Below the pieces are notes generated by a model that saw only the letters and a program-made list of their open reading frames with translations, ran no database searches and was not told the DNA's origin. DNA of 64,000 nt from Acanthacorydalis orientalis (lineage: Eukaryota; Arthropoda; Insecta; Megaloptera; Corydalidae): the NCBI GenBank assembly GCA_034766995.1, contig CM068316.1:11094000-11157999 (forward strand). Reading direction: 5' to 3'. Shown one piece after another: positions 1 to 10,279 of the stretch. Each line of letters starts with the position of its first letter. Within the stretch, counting starts at the first letter, position 1. Both the position numbers and the translations under genes were made by a program.

Positions 1-223
1 TTGATTGAACAAGAAACTTTATTTCTTACAGAACCTATTTTTATCCCTATTACTTTTTCTTACACTTTCTATCTACTTCTAATATATCAACAACCACATA
101 TATGTAAAGAAAAATGGTTATCTAACTAATACATGTACTTTTCCTTCTTATTAATCACAATTTGTCTCCTTTGATAAGTCTATTAAAAACGATTAAACAA
201 ATAACATGATAAAAAGTGATGTA

Positions 224-687
224 TTAGATGTAAAAATTCATTCGCTGCATTTTTTATAGAAAATGAATGTTTAAGGAAAAATTGAATACATTTAAATCCT
301 CAAACTATTCCCCATTATTTTATTTAACTGTATTCCACCTATTAGAGAATTGACGAGTCACTTATTTTTAAAAAAAAATCAGCTTTGAATCACAACATGT
401 ATCACAATAGTTTCCGCCAAGTCTGAACAAGTCATTCGCACAAATTCGGAAGATTTTTTTTTCAGTTAGAATGCAAAAAGTATGCAATTCCTATATGATA
501 TTTTTCGAACGCCAACGTGTTCACTGCTGCTTTGTGAGGTTATGCCAACTGTTTGGCCAAAATATATAGTGTTTTTAAATGTAAATATTGGGACTTAAAA
601 ATACTAAAACGACGAGAAAATATTTTAGTTTAAAACAGAGTTATGCTTTATTCAATTTAAAGGTACAGAATTAATTCTTACACCTAA
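224..687. mobile_element. RepC MITE, copy 1 (TTAGG-type ends, TA flanks)
   Basis: Non-autonomous element of 464 bp. The left end reads TTAGATGTAAAAATTCATTC; the right end, reverse-complemented, reads TTAGGTGTAAGAATTAATTC. Both ends are flanked by TA (222-223 and 688-689), the target used by Tc1/mariner elements. The interior aligns with 32318-32864 in the same order: a GAAAATGAATG-like block near the left end, a TTTGTGAGGTTAT block near 534, a CGACGAGAAAATATTTT block near 611, and ACAGAGTTATG near 636. No transposase is visible. Family identity beyond 'TA-target MITE' is inference. Confidence 0.75.
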
Positions 688-1190
688 TACATTTAAGAAT
701 CATTATACTGGCTGAATTTTAAAGGAGCAACAACATTATTCAAACTTATAAGAAGTGTTCGTTGATGCTGAGTTAACAAAGAAGAATGTCTAAACTAATT
801 TATGGCGTTTTATTTAGGGGGCCTTAGATTGAAATAACTACTCAATTAGAATAAATTTCTAAAATAAATGTTGAATAAAATATGTTTCATAATTGGACAT
901 ACTCGTATGTTACATTGGATTGACTATAAAAACGTTCAATAAAGTAAAATATGTTAGAAAGTCAACAGCTTTATTTGAATTGTTATTTTTAATAATATTA
1001 AATGATTTTAAAAATCAAAAATAACATTTTATGTGTAAATATAAAATATTTTCAAAATATACACGAATGTTCATTTAAAGACATTTTTCTGTACTGTTCT
1101 TTGAATATAAATGTCTAATCAACCTCGAAAAAAATCCCAAAATAAAGTTTAAATAAATATAAAAAAACAACGCCGATTGGACTAAATCTC
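688..1190. other. AT-rich stretch without recognised features
   Basis: No gene, long repeat or motif recognised between the RepC MITE and the CpG-rich patch. Confidence 0.5.
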
Positions 1191-1622
1191 TAATAAAAAT
1201 TCCGTACGCGTACACACCAGTATACAATAAATAATCTAAAAATAAGAAACCGTCGACCGGTCGAAAGTAGTGAAATTATCGACCGATTTGAATGACGTTC
1301 GCACGTCAACCATTTACCGGTACGTACGGTCATGAGTTCGACCTCAGTCGCACGATCTCATCTATTTTTATTGTTGAACGCCGGCAGCGGCACGTGAACG
1401 CGTCGGAACTCTTTATTCAAACAGGTGGAACGCATGAGATATACGACATAAGCAAACGTGCCGACGTACTCGGCACGGAGAATATAATGAAAATATGAAA
1501 AATTAAATTTTACGATCGCTTAACGATCACTATGAACGACTGAACGTGGAAATTATTTCGAAATTGCAACGACTACTGAAGACTGTAAATCGGACAAGCT
1601 TTCAAGTGTCAGCCACAAACCC
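1190..1622. other. CpG-rich patch 1, unrecognised
   Basis: About 430 bp with far more CG dinucleotides than its surroundings, including CGACCGGTCG near 1254 and many ACG/TCG words. It contains an open frame at 1292-1498 (+), 68 codons, which resembles no family I know and has no visible signal peptide or domain. A TATAAAAA word lies at its right edge (1632-1639), just before a (TA)n array. It could be a first exon with promoter, a conserved regulatory element or an old element. Only base composition supports it. Confidence 0.4.
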
Positions 1623-1639
1623 GTCAACCTCTATAAAAA

Positions 1640-1642
<3 letters not shown>

Positions 1643-1706
<64 letters not shown>
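1643..1706. repeat. (TA)n microsatellite, about 64 bp
   Basis: Perfect alternating TA/AT run. Confidence 0.98.
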
Positions 1707-1712
<6 letters not shown>

Positions 1713-4446
1713 AGAGATTGCTGTTAGGAGATTTTTAGATATAAAATGTTGTCTAATTTTTATACAAAAGATTTTTATAAAGCTAATAAATATTTTTTTT
1801 TCAATTTTGACAATAAAATATTATTTGAAGTTAATTAATTAAATATAACATGATAGCAAAAAGGTAGAATAAATATTTTTAGTAACAATTATCTATTAGT
1901 TATGATAAATAAAACATTTTTTAATAGTTAAAAAATATATAACCATTGGATTATAGTCAACAAAGTATTGTGTTAAAACAATACACGTGTATACTGATAT
2001 TTTATTGAATTACTGTAAAGAAACACCCTTGATTAAGTGCATGGCGTACAACAGTTCTCTACTGATACTCAATTAAATAATAAAAAAATGTAAATGTACT
2101 AATAAAGTGTAATAAACGCATTATATGTACAACACTTTAAGGAGCTACACCTAGCCAGAACCATGAAAAAATGGTTTAAGTTCGGAATTTGTTTTCTCTG
2201 TAAATATAGATGAAATATACATTTATTGAGAGCATTATATCGAAAAAAAAAACATTCAAATATATTAAAAAATAAAAGATATATGTCCGCCAACAAAGGA
2301 TGGTATTTTTTTGAGAAGTTCGGTTGTAACCGTTATCCAGCTGAAACCGACCACCGAAATCAAAAAATTAAACAGATTTTTAAAGTTAGTTACAAATGTA
2401 ATTGATTAGCGTTCGCCGATTTTAAAAATCTTTATTTTAAAAATATAGCACCGAGTGAAATTAAGCATGAAAAAATCTGGAAATAATGTCACTATTTTTA
2501 CATAAATATTAAAAATTGTTTTTATTTTTAAAAAATAAAAAAGCTATTCGATTAATAATGTTTCTCAGCGTATTTTCTAAAAATTGCAAAACAATCCATC
2601 AATCGATTCTTGAAATATACGGGACACTGACTTCAAAAACAGTTTTGTGAGAAACGCTTTTAAAGTCACAAGTATGATTCTACTGTAGTTAGTTCAGTTA
2701 AGAATTCTTAGTTTTATCTCTAGTCATCGATTCCACGCCCATTCAAAATCTTATAGATATCAATATAAAATTTTCAGAATATATTTTTAACACATTAAAC
2801 TTTTAGAAAATGCAAAAAAATCGATGTTTTAAAATTATGAGTAAGTGTAGCTCATTAAAGGTAAAATAGTGAAAGTTAAGCGTCTTAAGTTTAAATTGTT
2901 TTGATGATTTTCGTCTTTTTGTGTCGTTTGAATGTCTGTCTTCTACTGTTAGATTCGTAAAATATACTATTTTCAAGTAGATATTAAAAACTAAAACCCC
3001 AATCTATCTGAGGTACACAAAAAATATATATGTTTAACAATTGAAATGACTGAAATCTACCTGAATATTTCACATATGTTGAAGTTAATGAAAAACAGAT
3101 ATTAAGATTTGATTGATTTGGACAAGACCAAAATTACCAGAACAAGGTGTCAACAGAATCACAGGTATAGAAATTACAATTTTAATTTCATATTTTAATA
3201 TAAATAAATAATAGAATTTGTTACCATGGAATACAATAAAATTCTGCACGTTCTCCGAAGAATTAATAAGTAGTAGTTTTCTATGTAAAAAAATTCTAAA
3301 AATTCTATTTATTTTCACTGAATTTTTCAAAAAGTATTAAATTATTTTATTTCAATTATTTTTTTAAACCCAAAACAATGTTTTTGTAAATAACTACTTA
3401 TAAACAATTGATTATTATTTTTAATTAATACTAAGCAATTTTAATTCTATCTTCATTATTATGTTTATTAATTAATGTTTATACAAGTTAATCATTGTGT
3501 CGTATCTATTATCAATAATTTTTTTGATAACATGTTACAGTTATTGATTATTTCAAGTACTTTTACTACTGTCAAAACTTTATGCAAACCGTAGAGTGAC
3601 GTTTGAGAGCGTACGAGCGACTTTTAAGTTCATCAACAACGATTTATTATCATTCGACCTAAACGCTGCTACTCGAATACTGAATATCCCTTTCAACAAT
3701 ATTTACACAATTCATTAAAAATTTTAACTGCAATTTAAGTCAGTCATAAATTATAATTTCATAAAGTATACGTAACTTCTTGAAACTTTTAATTAGATCA
3801 CTCCATTTAATAAAGTGTAAGGAATATTTAAAGTATATATGAGAAAGTAAGCTTTCGAATTGACTAACTACTTTGTTAGTAATTTATTAAACTTTTTTTG
3901 TAAACAAACTACTTAATTGACGTGACATTATTATGCACAGAAACATAACGGCGTGTAAAAAAGTTCTTTAACTTTTTTAAAGCTCTTGTACGAAATGAAT
4001 AATTCGACACGGACGAGAAAAAATAATACAATTCGGGACTTAATATCCATCGTTTAAAATAAGATACTGAAAAAAGTATACTTTAATTATTTGCGACGGA
4101 TTATAAAAAGAAGTTTTACACTTTTTTTATTCGACATTTTAAGAATATTCAGTGATACTATAGATATACCTTATAGGTTAATGAGTTTTTTGTATACAAA
4201 TTACATCCAACTGCTTAAAACTTTTTTTTATAAAATATCATCAATAAATTTCATAAAATTTGATACACTTCTACTATGCATATATATATATATATATACA
4301 CACAATATAATATAATTTAGTTAAATTATAAAAATATTACTCTTATTATTTTTATTTAAAGAACTTTTTTTTATACATTGAAGGGACATTTACTCTTAAT
4401 ATTAATAGTAAATTATTTTATATTAATAGTAAATGATATAATAGTA
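1707..4446. other. AT-rich stretch without recognised features
   Basis: Frames at 2099-2296 (-), 3085-3330 (-) and 4091-4315 (+) have the low-complexity K/N/I/F/Y composition expected by chance in AT-rich DNA. A short region near 3590-3670 keeps several CG dinucleotides. A short (TA)n lies at about 4278-4299. Nothing else recognised. Confidence 0.5.

Positions 4447-4500
<54 letters not shown>
4447..4500. repeat. (TA)n microsatellite with one TAC interruption
   Basis: Alternating TA run interrupted once near 4460. Confidence 0.97.
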
Positions 4501-4504
<4 letters not shown>

Positions 4505-5084
4505 CACATGTAATTTAGAAATTAATCATTTTTTTAAAGAAATATTTAAGCATACATTTTAAATTCTTATCAACGTTTTCACTTTATTGGTTTTAATATA
4601 TATGAATGGTATTTATCAAGTATTATATTTCTTTTCTTAATTTATAATAGATTTTTTTACCAATTTTAAATCAAATAAATGATAATTCAGATATAAAAAT
4701 ATGAAGGATTCAATTAGATAATTACTTTTCAGAATTGAATAGTCAGGAAAGTAGTCTTGTAGCCATTGAAATCATTTATTAGAAAATCGTATTCCAAATA
4801 TTTTAAATAGACTCTCTTTCACGCACAGACATTTTATTTAAAACTTAAATTACAAATAAAATTATCGTGATTTTTGCTCTAGTTCCATTTGAATTATCTA
4901 ATATGGTATTGAATTTGTGTATTCTTATATGATTGACTTTCAATATTCTACATAACATTTTTCAAATTGAAGTAACATCTAGTTAATTGAATTGTATATA
5001 TATATATATATATATGATATTAAATTTTATAACATATATTTGTCTGTACTTTTTCTTCCTGAAAACGATCATATATCCGTTAAA

Positions 5085-5215
5085 ATGCATATAAATAACA
5101 TTTAAAAGTGATCAATAATCAATTATTGAAAATTTTTGATTAAAAAAATATTTTTTTAGCTTAAAAGGTGAATGAAATAATTCTTTTATAAAAGTGAATT
5201 GAACTAGTGTCTCAG
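5085..5215 (+). repeat. RepA single arm (+ orientation)
   Basis: Contains the family core GATCAATAATCAATTATTGA (from about 5110), followed by a GTGAATGAAATAATT block and AAAGTGAATT, in the usual order. Only one arm is recognisable here. It ends beside Helitron-like copy A. Confidence 0.7.
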
Positions 5216-5232
5216 TATATTTATTATTGAAA

Positions 5233-5666
5233 CCAGGGAGCTCCACCCCCTACTTCCTGCGCTCAACAACCCCCGGGGAGATTTTGTACTTGCTCGCTAA
5301 CACTTGCTCTCGTCTAACAAATAAGCGAAATTAATAAATTATTCACACAAATAATCTGCGTAAAATGTAAGTCATAAAAGTTTTATTGGAAAAGTTTATA
5401 AAAATTAAGAACAAAATACAACATTAAAATATGTAATAACTTTTTACTCCAAAGCTTCAGTGAATGCAATATTTTAAATAAATTTCTTATCAGTTTTATA
5501 CTGAAATCCTATACCTTTCTTCGTTGTACACAGTGAGAAATCTATATACATGTAAATGATGTCAATCAATCAGAACAGAGATCACGAAATCTCCATCAAT
5601 CAATCAGAACACGAATAAAATTTTCATAAAGTGTACACAGGGCTGATTTTTGATTATAGTGAGAGA
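5233..5666 (-). mobile_element. Helitron-like non-autonomous element, copy A
   Basis: Read on the minus strand it starts A|TCTCTCACTATAATC at 5666 and ends in a GC-rich block with GGAGCTCC, then CTGG|T at 5233. A 5' TC, a short palindrome near the 3' end, a CTRR terminus and insertion between A and T are the hallmarks of Helitrons. It aligns over its length with copy D (432 bp against 434 bp) and with C. Inside, on the minus strand, are a GATTGATTGACAT motif, TATAAAA (5494-5500), the conserved CTGAAGCTTTGGAG about 40 nt downstream, and CCAATAAAAC (around 5382-5388). No Rep/helicase coding sequence is present. Confidence 0.7.
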
Positions 5667-7473
5667 TAGTCTAATTTATATTCTAATTTATTTTATATAT
5701 AATAAATTACATGAAATATAGTAGTACTATACACAGCTATTGCAACTTTAATGAAGGTTAAGAATAAAAAATAAGTATATATAAAAAAAATTCTCAAGAG
5801 AGGAATAGTTATTTTTTTCCGCGGTTGGTTCAATATTTCTAGTTGGACAAATAGCTCTTTATCTTTTTTTTACATCTTAATGAATTATATTTGAATCTTT
5901 CATAGATTAGATTGTCTTGAATTACATTTGATTTTTCATACATTTTTTTATTTTATAAACTCAATTTAATTTCAAATCAAATAATACAATATAAATATGA
6001 AAGTCAATAATATAAGAAAGAATTACTAAAATAAAAGACCTCTGAAATAAGTTAAATATTAAAAGAAAATTACTATAGGAAAAAAAATTATTTGTTACAA
6101 ATGAAAATTGATTTAACAAAAAACCTTCTCAATTCTTTTACTTCAAACTTTATAGATTTTTCCACTTTTTTCGTTAATTCGAACATAATTTTCAAAAATC
6201 AGTATTACTTTCAATAGCCTTGTATTTATTGATTGGATTTTTAAATATAATCGATTAATAATCCATAACACATTGACAGTTTGAACGGAAATTTTATAGT
6301 CATTTTATAATCGCATAATGTAAAATTTAATCGAATTACATAATCCAATTTTATTAAACACATAAATTTCATTTAATATGTTTCACGAAATAGTAGTATC
6401 CATAGCTATCACTTGCATTACTATATTTTATTAATAGAATTAATAAACTAAAATTGAAGTATATATATATATATATATATAAGGGCTATTTAATACGCTC
6501 GTCAAATATGAATTGTTCGTTCTTCGCTACTAGGTCGCTAACCCTCTCAATGAGGCCATAAAATGTAATGTTCTATAACCATTCTGTTAACACTTAATTC
6601 GTGGTGTGAGAGCTTCGACACAGAGTCTTATCGTTTATATATGTAAATCAGTACGATCAACAGTGAAAGTTTGTGAAAATTTCCTTTACACTTTCATCAG
6701 TCGGTTCGTTTAAAAGTGATTGATTCATTAGTCAATTATCTAGAATTTTAGAACACAAAACCGATTTTTGTAATAATAATAAGGGTTTATGTATAAAAAT
6801 TATTTTGTTTAAATTAATATTCTCCTAAAGGAATGTAAGAGAAAATAACTTTCAAACATCCTTAAAGACATTTTTAAAATTCGATTGAAATATGTCTCAA
6901 TATTTCAAATAAAAAAATAATTGTAAATTTTTCTTGTCTTATTGAGTTTTAAATTAATTTAATTTTTTTTTGTATTAAAATAAATAATATAGTAATTGTG
7001 CAATTCATTCCAAGAATACTTTGATTTCTGTTTTTTTTTTAAGTTTAAGCTGTTTTCTATCGAGATATGAAACAATAATAGAATATTTTAACTCTAAATT
7101 TGATATTTTTTAATATAAAAGTGTTATTGGTAACACTTTGTGTTTATTTTCTGACAATTCTAAATTTAGTTAGTGAATAAAAAATATCTACTGCAACAAT
7201 CAAGCTGAAAAATTATAAACTCATATCTACATTTAAAAACTCTTTATTTGAATTCATTTTGTAAAAACTCCTAATATAAATCATCTGATGTGTTTTTTTC
7301 ATAAGATTTTTTAAATCTCAAAACTGGATTGAAAAAATATATTTTATAATTTAATTAGAAGCTTGCTGATTTTTTTCTATTAGAAATGTGAATTTTGTTC
7401 ATTCTAAATGGAGATTCTATTTTTTTCTATACTTATTATTCATTTGTACCAAAGTTATTAATTTATATATTAA
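5667..7473. other. AT-rich stretch, a (TA)n array and a weak CpG-containing segment
   Basis: A (TA)n run sits at about 6461-6481. The segment 6482-6665 is less AT-rich (ACGCTCGTC, TTCGCTACTAGGTCGC) but matches nothing I know and holds no long frame. The rest shows nothing recognisable. Confidence 0.45.
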
Positions 7474-7475
7474 TA

Positions 7476-8045
7476 TTAGGCTGGTAAAAAAATTGTGGTT
7501 TAGTTAGTTTGTGCGGCACCCATTTGTCAAACTTTTTTGATTTTCCTAGTAATTTAAGTGGTTCAAAATTGTTGATTGACTAATGTCAATTTTTTGTGCA
7601 AGCTCTCTAATTATTGTGCGTGATTCTGATTCAACTAACGCCTTCAGTTGATCATTATGAACAGAAGAAGAATTCGCGCATCCTTCTTCATCTTCAAAGC
7701 TCCCATCCCCAGCACGAAATTTTTGGAACCACTATTGCACCGTATATTCCTTAACAATACTCACACTAAAAGTATCGTTTAGTTTACGAGCAGTTTCTTC
7801 TGCTTTAATACCTGTTTTGAACTCATATAAAAAAATGCTCTTATTTGCTTTTCTTCCATATTTAATTCAATACCTCAATTTGAAGCAAAATTAATAATAA
7901 AAGCAAAGTCGATATTGCCACAACACAGACCGAAAAATGCACTTTAAAATGATATTAAAATAATATGAAGAAATGAAACTTTCATTGAAAAAAATTAAAG
8001 CCAAAATACAGAAAAAAAATCGCAATTGTTTTCCTATCGACCTAA
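7476..8045 (-). mobile_element. Mariner-type element M1, internally deleted, both ends present
   Basis: The 570-bp element is flanked by TA on both sides (7474-7475, 8046-8047). The left end reads TTAGGCTGGTAAAAAAATTG; the right end, reverse-complemented, reads TTAGGTCGATAGGAAAACAA, a typical pair of mariner terminal inverted repeats. It carries only the N-terminal third of a transposase on the minus strand. The catalytic two thirds are gone, and the left repeat follows almost directly on the DNA-binding region. Confidence 0.9.
7500..7859 (-). pseudogene. Mariner transposase, N-terminal DNA-binding part only (M1)
   Basis: Remnant of a mariner transposase, the enzyme that cuts and pastes its own element at TA sites. 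Translation starts at the ATG at 7859 (minus strand) as MEEKQIRAFF, then after a frameshift YEFKTGIKAEETARKLND, and WFQKFRAGDGSFEDEEG after an in-frame stop (TAG before WFQKF). It continues HNDQLKALVESESRTIIREL and ends near FDKWVPHKLT. These are the two helix-turn-helix regions that bind the terminal repeats, plus the linker. Known full-length mariner proteins are about 340-350 residues. All the catalytic aspartates are missing. At least two frameshifts and one stop make it non-functional as read. Its closest visible relative in the window is M2. Confidence 0.9.
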
Positions 8046-8284
8046 TATTTAAAAAGTATTGCTAATAAATTTTGATTACTTTATTTGCATCGTATGTATC
8101 ATGTCGAATGTAATTCTGTTGTTATCGAATTTAAGAAAATGAATTATTTTTATACACACACAATCAAGATATATCTATTCACTATAAAGTACTGGATACA
8201 ATTAATTAAAAGTAATACTAGTAATCAAAATAATGAATATTTTGACTTTCAGTAATTATGGAAAAAACAATTAAAAATAATGCG

Positions 8285-8345
8285 CAGAAATATTCACCAA
8301 TAAATTTTTCATTCATCTCATAAACCAACAAAATTATCGGATTAA
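8285..8345 (-). repeat. RepA arm fragment (- orientation)
   Basis: TTTTTCATTCATCTCATAAA and nearby bases match the outer half of the RepA arm. It may pair with the + arm at 8565-8690. Confidence 0.5.
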
Positions 8346-8564
8346 ATGTTAACTAATTAATTATAAATTATATTTAATAATTGTTTAAATGAAATTTTGA
8401 TACCAATGCTATTATTCTTAGAGCGTCTGTATAGAAAAATATGTACAGAGCAAGCAGAACAATATGTATAGAAAAGCCTATATCAATAGATCTACACTAA
8501 TAAATATGAAGACTTTTCATTCTGAGATTAACAGTATCGTCATCTAAATACGTAAACAAATAAT

Positions 8565-8915
8565 GAAAAAATAATCAAAAATCGCTTCCAGAACATTTTT
8601 GATTGGGAAAAGATTTGTAATTTATGGGGTAAGTGAAAAATTAATTTGTGAAAGTAAATTTCATCACAGTACGAAAATTATATTATCCTAATACGTAGAA
8701 AGTTCTTTACTAACTAAAATTTTTGCTGTAATCTCATAACAGAGACTTTCATTTCAATTAATATACATAATTGTAAGTATACTTATTTATAAAATAAAAT
8801 TATGTGTTAGGGGACTTAATGAGGAACAAATACTTGTCACATATTAATATAATTTTTGTCACATCGTCTTAAATTATTTTTAAAAGCTTTCACTGAAAAA
8901 ATAATATTTTTATTA
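8565..8915 (+). repeat. Direct duplication, unit 1 (contains a RepA arm at 8570-8690)
   Basis: Shares its order of blocks with 8925-9290: a RepA arm, then ATACGTAGAAAGTTCTTT (8693), then CAGAGACTTTCATTTCAATT-like sequence, TTGTAAGTA, and ATTTTTAAAAGCTTTCA. The RepA part includes AACATTTTTGATTGGGAAAA, GGGGTAAGTGAAAAATTAAT and TCACAGTACGAAAATTATAT. Confidence 0.65.
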
Positions 8916-8924
8916 AAATGTGTA

Positions 8925-9290
8925 TGAAAATCAATCAAAAATTCATCAATAATTAATTATTAAACATTTTTATCCATTTATAAAATAAAAATTTAGAAAA
9001 ATGTTGATTTTGTGGACTGAGTAAAAATGTTCTCTGTAAAAATAAATTTACCTTCAATGTTGAAACTAGACTAAGTGAATACGTAGAAAGTTCTTTTTAA
9101 AAAAGTCTTGCTGGAAGTTCAGAATAGAGACTTGTCCCTAAATTAACATAAGTATTTGTAAGTAAATCTACTTAGAAAAGCAAATCCAGAACAGAAGATT
9201 GAATAGCGAACGTAGATTTTAATTTTTTATGAATGTCTGGTATATATTCTTAATCACTAAAATATTTTTAAAAGTTTTCAATGAAGAAAG
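8925..9290 (+). repeat. Direct duplication, unit 2 (contains a RepA arm at 8930-9075)
   Basis: Second copy of the unit at 8565-8915. ATACGTAGAAAGTTCTTT recurs at 9079 and the same blocks follow in order. Identity looks moderate, so the duplication is old, or both are independent copies of a composite repeat. Confidence 0.65.
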
Positions 9291-10120
9291 CAATGTGTTA
9301 ATAAAGTTAAATGTATTTAATAAGATCTAAGATAAGTTTCTAATAATAAAACCATTTATAAATTGCAGTGTTTGACAAGTATAATTAGATAACAAGAAGT
9401 TAAATCCAATAATTTGATTTATTTTCTTTTGAAAATCAAATACTTTATAAAAAAGAGCTTCATATTTATATACATTATATATAAAAATATTTAAATTGAT
9501 ATTGATAAATTCGATGAATTTATGAAAATAATAATAAGTTTAAATTTTATAAAAGTATATTTAGTTAGAGATCAACCCAATTAATTGTATTTAATTTTAA
9601 AATCAATTATTTTATACGAAATAATTCAATATTTATATAGTTGAAAAATGAATAAGTTCAAAAAGATTTTAACAATTAATTAAGAAAAATAGTTATGAAT
9701 AAGGAAAAAATACAACTATAAAAATATTACTCACAAGATGTCATTTAGTCATAAATATGAATAACTGCCTAGTAAAAACCATATGTTTATCCTAGAAACA
9801 TTTATTATAACTGAATATAATAATATAATAATATAGCGACGTTTTAAAATTTAATTTAATGGAGTCAGATATGATGCAGTGCTATCTCGTAATGCACTTT
9901 TCACGATAAGCAAATGCATTTCGTAACAGTGGAAAAATATGTTGAAATTTTATAATATATTTCGTTTGGTATAATAAAAATTTAATGAATGAATTTAAAC
10001 AGCTGTACGATAAAACATATTATGATGTTTAATAAATGTTTAATTTAAAATTGAAGAAAGTAGTTTATTACTTATTGTAATTTGTTTCATTGCTGTGTAC
10101 CTGGATTTGAAGTTATATTT
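9291..10120. other. AT-rich stretch without recognised features
   Basis: Nothing recognised beyond short AT words. Confidence 0.5.
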
Positions 10121-10147
10121 CTTGTCCATCTGGTCATTATTTTTTAT

Positions 10148-10266
10148 TTTTCTTCCACTACCGGTTTCGTCTTTCAACATTTTAAGGTGGATTGTAGGTA
10201 GGTCTTCAAGTAAATATAGAGTATACATCTGAAGAAGTCAAAAGACAAAACGGGTAGTGGAAGAAA
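10148..10266. repeat. Inverted repeat with 26-bp arms and a 67-bp loop
   Basis: Left arm 10148-10173 contains CTTCCACTACCGGTTTCGTC; right arm 10241-10266 contains GACAAAACGGGTAGTGGAAG. The arms differ at about two positions. The right arm is preceded by CATCTGAAGAAG. The frame crossing the left arm (10040-10228, minus) is probably chance. Confidence 0.75.
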
Positions 10267-10279
10267 TAGAAAAATCATA

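Noticed and set aside
7476..7485. TTAGG words as possible insect-type telomere repeats
   Set aside because: They occur singly at the ends of TA-target transposons, never as tandem arrays.
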